A stretch of 64,000 nucleotides of DNA from Roseateles toxinivorans (GTDB lineage Bacteria; Pseudomonadota; Gammaproteobacteria; Burkholderiales; Burkholderiaceae_C). The DNA lies in assembly GCF_004362525.1 (NCBI RefSeq), contig NZ_SNXS01000013.1, forward strand, positions 45,136-109,135, written 5' to 3'. Positions 1 through 7,848 of the stretch are shown here, piece after piece. The position numbers and the translations under genes were made by a program. The first letter of the stretch is position 1. Every line of letters begins with the position of its first letter. The notes under the pieces are model-generated. The model ran no database searches. It saw only the letters and a list, made by a program, of their open reading frames with translations, and had not been told where the DNA came from.

Positions 1-2
1 CC

Positions 3-1631
3 GCCGCCTTGCGTCTGCGCATGCGTGACCAGCTCGCTCGCAATGCCGCCGGTGCGCCGCGCCTGCTCAATGTCGGCGTGATCCCGGCCCTGACCCTGCC
101 CGATGACCAGCGCGTCGCCGCGCCGCTGCAGATCGCCGCCGAATGGGAACTCTCGGTCGGCGGCGGCCGCAACACCGATTACCAGACTCTGGACAAGGCG
201 CTGGACGGCACCGATGGCCTGCGCCGCGCCGGCGTGCTGCGCCTGGTGCCGCCAGGCCCATCCCTGATCGGCGTCGGCGACTCGGCCCGCGCGGTCGACA
301 CTCTCTCTGGTGTCGATGACGAGCCACCGCGCCTGGACGACGCCGAACGCCAGGCCCGCTTGGTCGCCTGGTTGCGGCTGCGGCCGGCCGCCGGTGTGCA
401 GCAGCTGCGCCTGTCCTGGGTGGGCCTGCATGCGGTGACCGTCGAGCAGGGCCAGACCCGCGGCGCGCTGATCGTGGCGCAGACGCGCGGCGACCCTGGC
501 GAGAGGGTGCAGCTGCCGCTGACCAATATCGTTGCCGACTCGCTGCAGATCGCCATCGCCGAGCAGGGCTCGGACTACCAGGCCTGGACCCGCGTCGATG
601 ACATTGCCCTGGTCTCGCAGCGCGCCGACCTGGCCCGGGACGCGCGGGTCTACGAGCTCGACCCGCAGTCCGGCGAGATGCGCTTCGGCGACGGCGTGCG
701 TGGTCGTGTGCCGCCGACCGGCGCACGGGTCAAGCTGGTGAGCGCGCGCAGCGGCGGCGGCCGCGCCGGCAATCTGGCGGCCGGCACCGTGCGCGAGCTG
801 ACCGGGCAGCGCATCGAGGACGGCTGCCTGGTGCCGCTGAAGGCCACCCAGCCGGCCGCCACCGAGGGCGGCGAAGACGCCGAAACGGTGGCCGCTGCCG
901 AGGCGCGCATTCCTTCCTACCTGCGCCATCGCGAGCGGGCGGTGACCGCCGACGACTACCGTGTACTGGCCCGCGAGACCCCGGGCCTTGACGTGGCCCG
1001 CGTCGAGGTGCTGCCTCGATTTCTGCCGCGCACGCGGGCCTTTGGCATTCCGGGCGTGGTCACGGTGATGGCCCTGCCGGGCACGGTCAGCGGCATGGTC
1101 GGCACCGCCCCGAACCCGCGTGCCGATCAACCTTTCATCGAGGCCATCCATGCGCAGCTCGAGGCCCGCCGGCCGCTGGCCACCGAGCTGTATGTGATCG
1201 GCTGCGAGTACCTGCCGCTGGCCCTGTCGGTGGCCGTGGGCCTGCGCGAGGATGCGCCCGTCGATGCCACCTTGGCCGCAGTGCGCGCCGCGATCCGCCG
1301 CCTGCTCTGGCCGCTGGCGCCGGGCGGACCGGACGGTCAGGGCTGGGTCCTGGGTCGCGCCGTGGTCGATCGCGAGATCGAGGTCGAGGCTGCGCGGGTG
1401 CCGGGTGTTGCCAGTGTGGCTGGCGTCAATCTGTTCGAGCGCCAGGGCACCGCCTGGGTCTTGGTACCGCGCAGCGCGCAGGGCCTGCAGCAGATCGCGC
1501 TGCAGCCCTGGCAGCTGCCCGAGCTGATGCAGGTGCTGGTCGAGGTGGGCAATAGCGCGCCGGCCGAGCTGTCATCGCCGCTTAGCGGGGCTACTCGTGT
1601 GGCGGTTCCTGTGATCACGGAGAGGTGCTGA
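3..1631 (+). CDS. Putative baseplate assembly protein, J-like (partial, 5' end outside window)
   Basis: The reading frame is open from the first base of the window, so the N-terminus is missing; the TTG and ATG codons near base 9-21 are internal. The C-terminal half contains the segment RERAVTADDYRVLARETPG (about nt 928-985), followed by a beta-rich stretch. This is typical of J-like baseplate proteins of phage tails and contractile injection systems (TIGR02243-type). Such proteins form the baseplate wedge that holds the tube and sheath before contraction. It is followed by a tail protein I-like gene, the usual order in eCIS loci. The baseplate assignment is strong; the exact subfamily is inferred. 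Confidence 0.8.
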   Translation, partial: AALRLRMRDQLARNAAGAPRLLNVGVIPALTLPDDQRVAAPLQIAAEWELSVGGGRNTDYQTLDKALDGTDGLRRAGVLRLVPPGPSLIGVGDSARAVDTLSGVDDEPPRLDDAERQARLVAWLRLRPAAGVQQLRLSWVGLHAVTVEQGQTRGALIVAQTRGDPGERVQLPLTNIVADSLQIAIAEQGSDYQAWTRVDDIALVSQRADLARDARVYELDPQSGEMRFGDGVRGRVPPTGARVKLVSARSGGGRAGNLAAGTVRELTGQRIEDGCLVPLKATQPAATEGGEDAETVAAAEARIPSYLRHRERAVTADDYRVLARETPGLDVARVEVLPRFLPRTRAFGIPGVVTVMALPGTVSGMVGTAPNPRADQPFIEAIHAQLEARRPLATELYVIGCEYLPLALSVAVGLREDAPVDATLAAVRAAIRRLLWPLAPGGPDGQGWVLGRAVVDREIEVEAARVPGVASVAGVNLFERQGTAWVLVPRSAQGLQQIALQPWQLPELMQVLVEVGNSAPAELSSPLSGATRVAVPVITERC

Positions 1632-1661
1632 AGTGACGCCGACCGACTTGGTGGCTGGGCG

Positions 1662-1765
1662 GAGGGGTCGGGGGGCCGGCTACAGCGGGCCGAAGCTTTG
1701 GTCGTTCCTGGACGGACCGACCTCCAGCTTCCTTATGCCCGCTGTAGCCGGCCCCCCGACCCCTC
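1662..1765. repeat. 29-bp perfect inverted repeat (large hairpin) between eCIS genes
   Basis: The arm at 1662-1690 is the exact reverse complement of 1737-1765, with a 46-base loop. The loop itself has weaker symmetry (GAAGCT/AGCTTC and GGTCG/CGACC). A shorter related motif (GCGGGC...GAAGC...CCCGC) recurs at about 1848-1908. It lies in the 333-bp gap between two eCIS genes that are otherwise tightly packed, and I see no credible gene in that gap. There is no T-tract on either side, so this is not a standard intrinsic terminator. It may be a REP-like element, or an RNA structure that sets expression of downstream genes; the sequence shows only the structure. Confidence 0.75.
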
Positions 1766-1964
1766 TGCGGTGCGATGGTGGCCGCCAACCAAGAACCGAT
1801 GCGAGCCTGCACATCAGCTGCAACAGGGGCGAGGGCGTGCCGGTCGCAGCGGGCATAGAGAAGCCGAAGTTCGGCCCGTTCAGGGCCGGACGATGCTTCA
1901 GCCCGCAGCGGCCGGTGCGCCCTCGTTCCTGCCGCTACACATCGAATAGGGCGGAGTAATCGAG

Positions 1965-4541
1965 GTGGACAGCAACGGTCAACGCTTCTGGATGTGGTCG
2001 CAGCCCGGCGACTGGACGTCCCTGTCCGCTTGCCGCGTCGCGCTGGCCACACATGAATCGCCCTACGGCGAAGCGATGCAACGCCCGCTGCTGTCGCTGC
2101 TCGACGAGCGCGCCCCGCCGCCACGCCGCGAGGGTGTCGAGCGGGCACTGCGTGCCGAGACTGAGCTGGCGATGCTGCCACTGCTGCGCGACCGCTTCGG
2201 CACCCATGCCCGCTGGGATCTTTCCACGCAGTCCTTGATGGCCTTCGGCGCCTTTGACGGCGAGGTGCCGCGCTATGCCACCTTGGCTGGCAGTGTGCCG
2301 CTGGATCTGGCGCTGGACGCCGACCAGTGCCTCCTGCTGGCGTTTGCCGACCGCATCGAGCTGGTTGATCTGCGTGGCCGCTTTGCGCCGCTGCGCCTGC
2401 CGCTGCCGCCGCTGGGCGGTGGACAGAACTTCCAGCCGCACGATCTGGCCTGCGACGGGCAGTCGAAGCGCTATGCATTGGATCGTGTACATCGCCGCCT
2501 GGCCCGTATCGCCGGCACGCCCTGGCCCGACCGTCCGGCGGTGGACTACGACCCTGGCACCTTCCGCCCCGCGCCGGAGAACCCCGATGCGCCGCGGGTC
2601 GAGCTGCTGCCGGTGGTGTTGCCCGCCAGCACGAGGCCGGTGCTGGTGGCCGCCAGCGCGGCGGGCCGGCTGGCGGTCGCTGCCTGGGGCAGTGACGGTG
2701 CGCTGAGCCTGATGCTGATCTCGGACGACGGTGCGGCCGTGCAGACCACGCTGCAACTGGCTGGCGCCGAGCATGGCCATGCCCTTGCCTGGCTGGACGA
2801 AGAGCACATCGCGCTGCGCCTGGCCGATCTGACCGAAGTGCTGGTCTATGCCCTGCCCGCTGCGCCGCAGGATGGCACCACCCTGCAGCCGCTGGGCCGC
2901 CGCTACCCCAGCGCCGACGCCGCCAGCGGCCCCTTCGTCGCCTCGCAGGACTGGCCGCCGCATCTGCCGCTGGCCGAGCCGGCGCCTCCTGTCGATCCGG
3001 GTGGTCCGCCGCGTTTCAGCCGGTCGCTGGTGCCGCTGGCCTGGCGGGCCTATCTGGCCGAGGGCCGGGCCGAGGGCAGGGCGCTGGACACGGCGGAACT
3101 GGATCTGCGCTGGCACCGCATCTATGTCGAGGCGGTGATACCCCCGGCCTGCGGCGTGCTGATCGAACTGGCCGCAAGTGACGAAGACCAGGCAGCCGAT
3201 CAACGCCAATGGCATCCGCACTGGTTCGGCGATGCTGCTGCCGCACCCAATCTGCCCCCTGATGTGCCGCGCGGCCATTGGCTGTCCTTGCCCAGCGAGC
3301 TGCCGCACCGCGCCGGCCTGTTGGGCTGCCCATCGCAGCCACAGCGCGTCGGCCTGTTCTGTGCGCTGGCCCAGCGCGCCGGCCTGCAGCTGCGCGAGCT
3401 GCGCGGCCGTCACCTGTGGCTGCGCGTGTCGCTGTTCGGCAATGGCCGGGCCACGCCCGAACTGGCGGCGGTGCGGGTCTGGGGCCAGCGCTTCTCGTAC
3501 GTGCGCAACTACCTGCCCGAGCTCTACCGCGACGAAGACGTGTTCGACCGCAGCGCCGCCGGCCCGGCCACGCGCTACGACTTTCTGGAGCGCTTCACCC
3601 AGCTGTTCGAGGGCGTGCTGACGCCGCTGGAGGACCGCATCGCCGATGTGCGCGTGCTGACCGATCCGGACAGCGTGCCCGAGGCCTGGCTGCCCTGGCT
3701 GGCCGGCTGGACCGGTGAGCGCTTCCCTGCGCGCCTGCCGACCGCGCGCCGGCGCGAGTGGCTGATCCAATCCGTCGAGCTGAAGCGCCTGCGCGGGACA
3801 CTGCAGGGCCTTCATCTGGCACTGGATATTGCCACCGACGGCGCGCTGTCGCTGGGGCGCATTGTCATCGTCGAGGACTTCCGCCTGCGCCGCACGATGG
3901 CCACGCTGCTGGGCATAGACCTGAACCGCAGCGACGATGCGCTGCTGCCCGGCCTGGTCGTCTCGGGCAATTCCTTTGTCGGTGACACCTTGATTCTTGG
4001 CGACGCCGATGACCAGCAGGCCAAGGCCGAGTTCCTGGCCCTGTTCGGTGAGCGCATTGACAGCGAGGCCGAGTGGCTGACGGTGGCCAGCGTCTACGAG
4101 CGCACCGCCCACCGCGCCACGCTGCTGGTGCACGAAGGCCTGGACGACGAGCTGCGCGCGCTGGTGGCCAGCATTGCGCAGGAGCTGGCCCCGGCCCACG
4201 TGCTGATCAAGGTCATCGCCGCGCGCGAGCCCTTGCTGGTGGGCGTGGCGTCGCTGGTCGGCATCGACACGTATCTGCGCGCGCCGGTGCCGCTGGATCC
4301 GGTGCGTGTCGGGCGCAGCGCGCTGGGCCGCGGCGACCGGCTGATCGGCGGTGGCGCGCTGGACTGGCGGCTCGATGACGGCGTGCCAGGTTTCGATGAA
4401 GACGACGGCCTGCCTCGGGCCGTGCTGGTCGGACCCAGCGAGGCCTCGACCCTGGGACCGATCGTGCTCGACGGCAGCCAGTCCGTTCCCCCCGTCGGCG
4501 GCGCGATCCGGCGCTGGCGCTTCACCCACCGATCCTCATGA
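1965..4541 (+). CDS. Tail protein I-like eCIS baseplate protein with propeller-like N-terminus
   Basis: 858 residues from a GTG start preceded by GGAG. Residues about 505-610 hold the core of the tail protein I-like family (TIGR02242-type): an NYLPELYRDED motif, then FLERFTQLFEG and a W-rich WLPWLAGWTG segment. The first 500 residues look like a beta-propeller, with repeated LDLALD/IELVDLRG strands. The last 40 residues (AVLVGPSEAS...GGAIRRWRFT) match the C-terminus of the next small protein, suggesting a shared PKD-like tail domain. Its role would be in the baseplate periphery or tail tip. A 333-bp gap with a hairpin separates it from the baseplate J-like gene. Confidence 0.78.
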   Translation: MDSNGQRFWMWSQPGDWTSLSACRVALATHESPYGEAMQRPLLSLLDERAPPPRREGVERALRAETELAMLPLLRDRFGTHARWDLSTQSLMAFGAFDGEVPRYATLAGSVPLDLALDADQCLLLAFADRIELVDLRGRFAPLRLPLPPLGGGQNFQPHDLACDGQSKRYALDRVHRRLARIAGTPWPDRPAVDYDPGTFRPAPENPDAPRVELLPVVLPASTRPVLVAASAAGRLAVAAWGSDGALSLMLISDDGAAVQTTLQLAGAEHGHALAWLDEEHIALRLADLTEVLVYALPAAPQDGTTLQPLGRRYPSADAASGPFVASQDWPPHLPLAEPAPPVDPGGPPRFSRSLVPLAWRAYLAEGRAEGRALDTAELDLRWHRIYVEAVIPPACGVLIELAASDEDQAADQRQWHPHWFGDAAAAPNLPPDVPRGHWLSLPSELPHRAGLLGCPSQPQRVGLFCALAQRAGLQLRELRGRHLWLRVSLFGNGRATPELAAVRVWGQRFSYVRNYLPELYRDEDVFDRSAAGPATRYDFLERFTQLFEGVLTPLEDRIADVRVLTDPDSVPEAWLPWLAGWTGERFPARLPTARRREWLIQSVELKRLRGTLQGLHLALDIATDGALSLGRIVIVEDFRLRRTMATLLGIDLNRSDDALLPGLVVSGNSFVGDTLILGDADDQQAKAEFLALFGERIDSEAEWLTVASVYERTAHRATLLVHEGLDDELRALVASIAQELAPAHVLIKVIAAREPLLVGVASLVGIDTYLRAPVPLDPVRVGRSALGRGDRLIGGGALDWRLDDGVPGFDEDDGLPRAVLVGPSEASTLGPIVLDGSQSVPPVGGAIRRWRFTHRSS

Positions 4542-4568
4542 CAGTTGTTCAACCAAAGGAGTTCCTCC

Positions 4569-4886
4569 ATGGCAAAGCTCGTGCTCAACACACCGTTTGA
4601 AACCGACCAGCCCATCATCACCGTCGAGGTCGATCCGCTGAAACCGCTGGCCCGCGGCCGGCAGATGTTCGAGTTGGTGGTGGTCGATGACTCGGGCAAT
4701 GTCTCGGCCGCCGACCGCTTCATCGTCATCGTCGCCGACCGCGAGCGGCCCACTGCCGTGCTGCAGGGGCCGTCGATCGCCGACATCGGCAAATCGTTCG
4801 ACCTGAACGGCGCCAAGTCCTTCGATGCCGGTGGCGGCACGATCAAGACCTATCGCTTCACTTATCTAGGGCCACAAATCACCTGA
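4569..4886 (+). CDS. Small eCIS-locus protein with PKD-like C-terminus
   Basis: 105 residues. The ATG at 4569 follows AAGGAG and is preferred over an upstream in-frame ATG at 4545. Residues 1-60 (MAKLVLNTPFETDQPIITVE...) resemble the whole of the next gene product. Residues 61-105 (AVLQGPSIAD...GGTIKTYRFT) resemble the C-terminal tail of the preceding 858-residue protein. It is therefore a two-part mosaic of its neighbours. No enzyme motif is seen and the composition is beta-rich. I do not recognise a named family; a structural role in the particle is inferred from position only. Confidence 0.6.
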   Translation: MAKLVLNTPFETDQPIITVEVDPLKPLARGRQMFELVVVDDSGNVSAADRFIVIVADRERPTAVLQGPSIADIGKSFDLNGAKSFDAGGGTIKTYRFTYLGPQIT

Positions 4887-4902
4887 TGCGAGCGCCACCG
4901 CC

Positions 4903-5139
4903 ATGACCCAGCTGACGCTGAACAAGGCCTTCGACAGCGCCGAGCCGGTGCTGCGGGTCGAGAACCGCCTCGCCGCCGGCAGGCATCGCTTCTCGCTGGT
5001 CGTGATCGACGCGCAGGGCCGCGCCAGCGAGGCCGATCTGCTGGTGGTGACGGTGCAGAAAGTGCTGGTGCCGAGCCCGGGCCCACGTATCCCGCCGGCC
5101 ACGCCGCGGCGGCCGGTGCCGGCAAGGCCCGATCGTTGA
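4903..5139 (+). CDS. Small beta-domain protein, paralogue of the preceding gene's N-terminus
   Basis: 78 residues starting at ATG 4903, 16 bp after the previous stop. The first 55 residues (MTQLTLNKAFDSAEPVLRVE...) align by eye with residues 1-60 of the preceding protein. The rest is a proline- and arginine-rich tail (PSPGPRIPPATPRRPVP). It lacks the PKD-like second half of its paralogue. Function is unknown. The tandem arrangement suggests duplication of a small structural subunit inside the eCIS operon. Confidence 0.55.
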   Translation: MTQLTLNKAFDSAEPVLRVENRLAAGRHRFSLVVIDAQGRASEADLLVVTVQKVLVPSPGPRIPPATPRRPVPARPDR

Positions 5140-5151
5140 AGGAGATCGACC

Positions 5152-6006
5152 ATGGACAACACAGACTTCGTCGCTGTCGATCCGCTGCCGGCCGCGCTGC
5201 GGCCCGACCGGCCGTATTACGACACCGGCGTGCTGCTCGACCGCGAGGACTTCACCGACGAGCAGACCTACCACCGCAGCCGGCTGGCACGGGGCCTGGG
5301 CTATCTGTCCGGCAGCGGCACGCTGGCCGGCTTGAAGGCCACCGCCCGCCAGGACGGTGGCGTGACCGAGCTGGCCGTTGGCGGCGGCCTGGCGCTGGAC
5401 CGCTTCGGCCGCCTGATCGAGGTGCCGCGCCCCTGGTGCCTGCGTCTGGGGCGCTGGGCCGATGCCCACAGCGGCGACGCCCTGCGCAACGCACTCGGCG
5501 CGCAGGGGTTGGTCGCCGATCTGTACCTGCGCTTTGTCGCCTGCGGGCGTGGCCGCACGCCCGCCTTTGCCCATGGCGCCTTCGATGCCACCGATGCACT
5601 GGTGCCGGCCCGCGTGCGCGATGCCTTCCGGCTGGAGCTGGTGTTGAGGCCCGAGGCCAGGGACGACCCGGCCGCACCCAACCATCTGCCGCGACAGCGC
5701 TTTGCCGATCTGCGCGCACTGGCGCCGCAGCAGCGTGTCGATGCGGCTCGAGCCCATCTGCTCGATGCCTGGGACCTGTCCCTGGCCCGGCCCGACGGCG
5801 CACCGCTGGCACGGCTGCAGGAACATGCCGTGAATGTCGATCCGTCGGCCGTGTTCCTGGCGCGGGTGTGCATCCCCAGCACCGGCCTGGCGCCCGATGG
5901 CAGGCCGGTGCTTGATCTGCCGGCCTTTGCGGACGCGAACATCGACAACGAGAGCCGCGCCTTTGTTGTGCCCACCGACATGCTGGCCGCCATCTTCGGC
6001 GCCTGA
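5152..6006 (+). CDS. Uncharacterised eCIS-associated protein, entry-module type (1 of 3)
   Basis: 284 residues; strong RBS AAGGAGAT before ATG 5152. The N-terminal 100 residues carry the pattern RPYYDTGVLLDREDFTDEQ...GLGYLSGSGTL, then ALDRFGRLIEVP. The same layout (YFDGKFL-DL-Q-Y..., GxVxGL, a PG-x6-G repeat) occurs in the next two genes. No catalytic motif is visible. It sits between tail/baseplate and ATPase genes, so a role in the particle or its assembly is inferred. Family name unknown to me. Confidence 0.6.
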   Translation: MDNTDFVAVDPLPAALRPDRPYYDTGVLLDREDFTDEQTYHRSRLARGLGYLSGSGTLAGLKATARQDGGVTELAVGGGLALDRFGRLIEVPRPWCLRLGRWADAHSGDALRNALGAQGLVADLYLRFVACGRGRTPAFAHGAFDATDALVPARVRDAFRLELVLRPEARDDPAAPNHLPRQRFADLRALAPQQRVDAARAHLLDAWDLSLARPDGAPLARLQEHAVNVDPSAVFLARVCIPSTGLAPDGRPVLDLPAFADANIDNESRAFVVPTDMLAAIFGA

Positions 6007-6024
6007 ACTCAGCGAGGTTTCCCC

Positions 6025-7836
6025 ATGGCCACCCTTCCGCCACGCACCCTGATTAGCAGCGAGCAGGCCCGCCAGCTGCGCGAGGCCAGCCTCCTGGTCG
6101 ATGAATCGCACCGCGTGCGGCCGCGCTACTTCGACGGGAAATTCCTTTCCGCGCGGGACCTGACTCGCGACCAGAGCTACTTCCTCGCGCGCCAGGCAGG
6201 CTTTGCCCGCGCGCTGGGTCCGGGGGTGGTCGAGGGCCTGGAGGTCAGTGCGGGCGTCAGCAGCAGCGACCTGCTGGTGCGCCCGGGCTTTGGCTACACC
6301 AGCGCGGGTGAGCTGGTCTCGTTGAGCGCCGTGGTGCGGGTCTCGCTGGCCCAGCTGTTCCGGCTGCAGACCCTGGCCGTCCAGCTCGGCACCCTGCGCC
6401 AGCCGCGCCCGCCGCTGCGCAACCGCACCGGCCTATTCGTGCTGGGCCTGCGCGCGCTGGAGTTCAGCGCCAATCCGGTGGCCGCCTACCCGACCAGCCT
6501 GGACGGGCCGCGCCATGTCGAGGAGGGCGACATCATCGAGGCCAGCGCGCTGACGCTCAGCTACCTGGCCGACGCGCCGCCCGACCGTATCGATGCGATG
6601 CGCAGCCGGCTGGCCCGCGATGCCTTCGTCAGCGATGCGCTGCCGGCGATGCCGGCCGAGCTGCTGCCGTTGGCCGTGCTGGCCCTGCAGGGCGATCAGG
6701 TGCGCTGGGTGGATACCCATCTGGCACGCCGCGCGGCCGGCCAGGCGCACGCCGATGTGCTGGGCTTCGGCTTTGCGCCGCGGCTGCTGCGCGAGGCCCA
6801 TCTGGCCCAGTACAGCCAGCAGCTGCGTGAGCTGATGTCCCGTTCGCTGGCCGGCCGGCCCACCGCGAGCCAGTACTTTGCTGCGCTGCCCCCGGCCGGG
6901 CCGATGCCGGCGGCCGCGGTCAACACGCAGGACTTTAGCCAGAGCTGGTTCCCGCCCGGCGTGCAGGCCGATCTGTGCCTGGTGCCCGAGGACGAGATCG
7001 CGCTGCTGGTCGAGGAGTCGCTGCTGCTGCCGCCCATCGATCTGAGCCTCAACGCCGAGGCGCTGGCCGCCACCGCGTTTGCCATCCTGGTGCCGGTGGC
7101 GCGCGAGTCGCTGATGCGCACCGCCGCGCGCCTGCAGCGCCGCATCGAGCGGCCAGTCAAGGCGCTGGCGGCGGCCGGCAACGTCAAGCGCTCGCCGCTG
7201 GATGCGATGCGGGCCTTCGAGGCGCGGCGGCTGTTCCAGCTGCCGACTCCGGTGGCCGAGCCGCCCGATGGCGTCGACGGCGTCTGGACCGAGCTGCTCG
7301 CAGCCCAGCCCCAGCTCTGGTACACGCGCCGACGCAATCTGGCGATGCGGCCGCAGATCGAGGGCGAGGTGGTGGCCGTGCTGGGCGCCGACGAGGACGA
7401 GGACGCGGTCATCAAGCGGCGCTTCCCGGTCGAGCTGCTGCCGCGCGTGCAAAAGGTGCTGGAGAAGTCCAGCGTCGGCGCGCGGGCCGAGATGGTGCGG
7501 CTGCTGGCGGCCGACAAGTTCGACTCGCCGGTGCTGGCCCAGGTGCTGCTGGGCGGCCTGGAGGGCAAGGGCAAGGTCGGCACGGCCGAGGTCGCACAGA
7601 TGGCCGAAACCCTGGGCGCCCCCGGCGTGGGCAGTGGCCTGGCCAAGCTGGCCGCCGAGCGGCCCGAGCTGCTGCAGGACGCCGACGCTGTGGCCAAGCT
7701 GGCCGGCAGCGACCGCTTGCTCGAGCTGGACCGGGCGCTGGCCAATGCCAACCGCTTCGAGACCGCGCGGATGGCCACCGAGCTGAAGATTCCGGCCCGC
7801 GGCAAGCTCAATCTCGACCGCGTGCTGGTGCGCTAG
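6025..7836 (+). CDS. Uncharacterised eCIS-associated protein, entry-module type (2 of 3)
   Basis: 603 residues from ATG 6025, 18 bp after the previous stop. Residues about 30-120 repeat the module of the upstream protein: RPRYFDGKFLSARDLTRDQ, GVVEGLEV, then VRPGFGYTSAGELV. The rest is mainly helical. A charged segment EDEDAVIKRR lies near residue 455, and the C-terminus is rich in Ala, Leu and Lys. No enzyme motif is seen. With its neighbours it forms a run of three module-sharing genes in the eCIS locus; its role is unknown. Confidence 0.6.
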   Translation: MATLPPRTLISSEQARQLREASLLVDESHRVRPRYFDGKFLSARDLTRDQSYFLARQAGFARALGPGVVEGLEVSAGVSSSDLLVRPGFGYTSAGELVSLSAVVRVSLAQLFRLQTLAVQLGTLRQPRPPLRNRTGLFVLGLRALEFSANPVAAYPTSLDGPRHVEEGDIIEASALTLSYLADAPPDRIDAMRSRLARDAFVSDALPAMPAELLPLAVLALQGDQVRWVDTHLARRAAGQAHADVLGFGFAPRLLREAHLAQYSQQLRELMSRSLAGRPTASQYFAALPPAGPMPAAAVNTQDFSQSWFPPGVQADLCLVPEDEIALLVEESLLLPPIDLSLNAEALAATAFAILVPVARESLMRTAARLQRRIERPVKALAAAGNVKRSPLDAMRAFEARRLFQLPTPVAEPPDGVDGVWTELLAAQPQLWYTRRRNLAMRPQIEGEVVAVLGADEDEDAVIKRRFPVELLPRVQKVLEKSSVGARAEMVRLLAADKFDSPVLAQVLLGGLEGKGKVGTAEVAQMAETLGAPGVGSGLAKLAAERPELLQDADAVAKLAGSDRLLELDRALANANRFETARMATELKIPARGKLNLDRVLVR

Positions 7837-7848
7837 CTGGAGACCGTG

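Noticed and set aside
1935..4529. 864-codon open frame on the - strand across the tail protein gene
   Set aside because: It is the antisense shadow of a GC-rich gene: Gln/Arg/Ala/His-rich with no family pattern, while the + strand product has clear tail-protein motifs.
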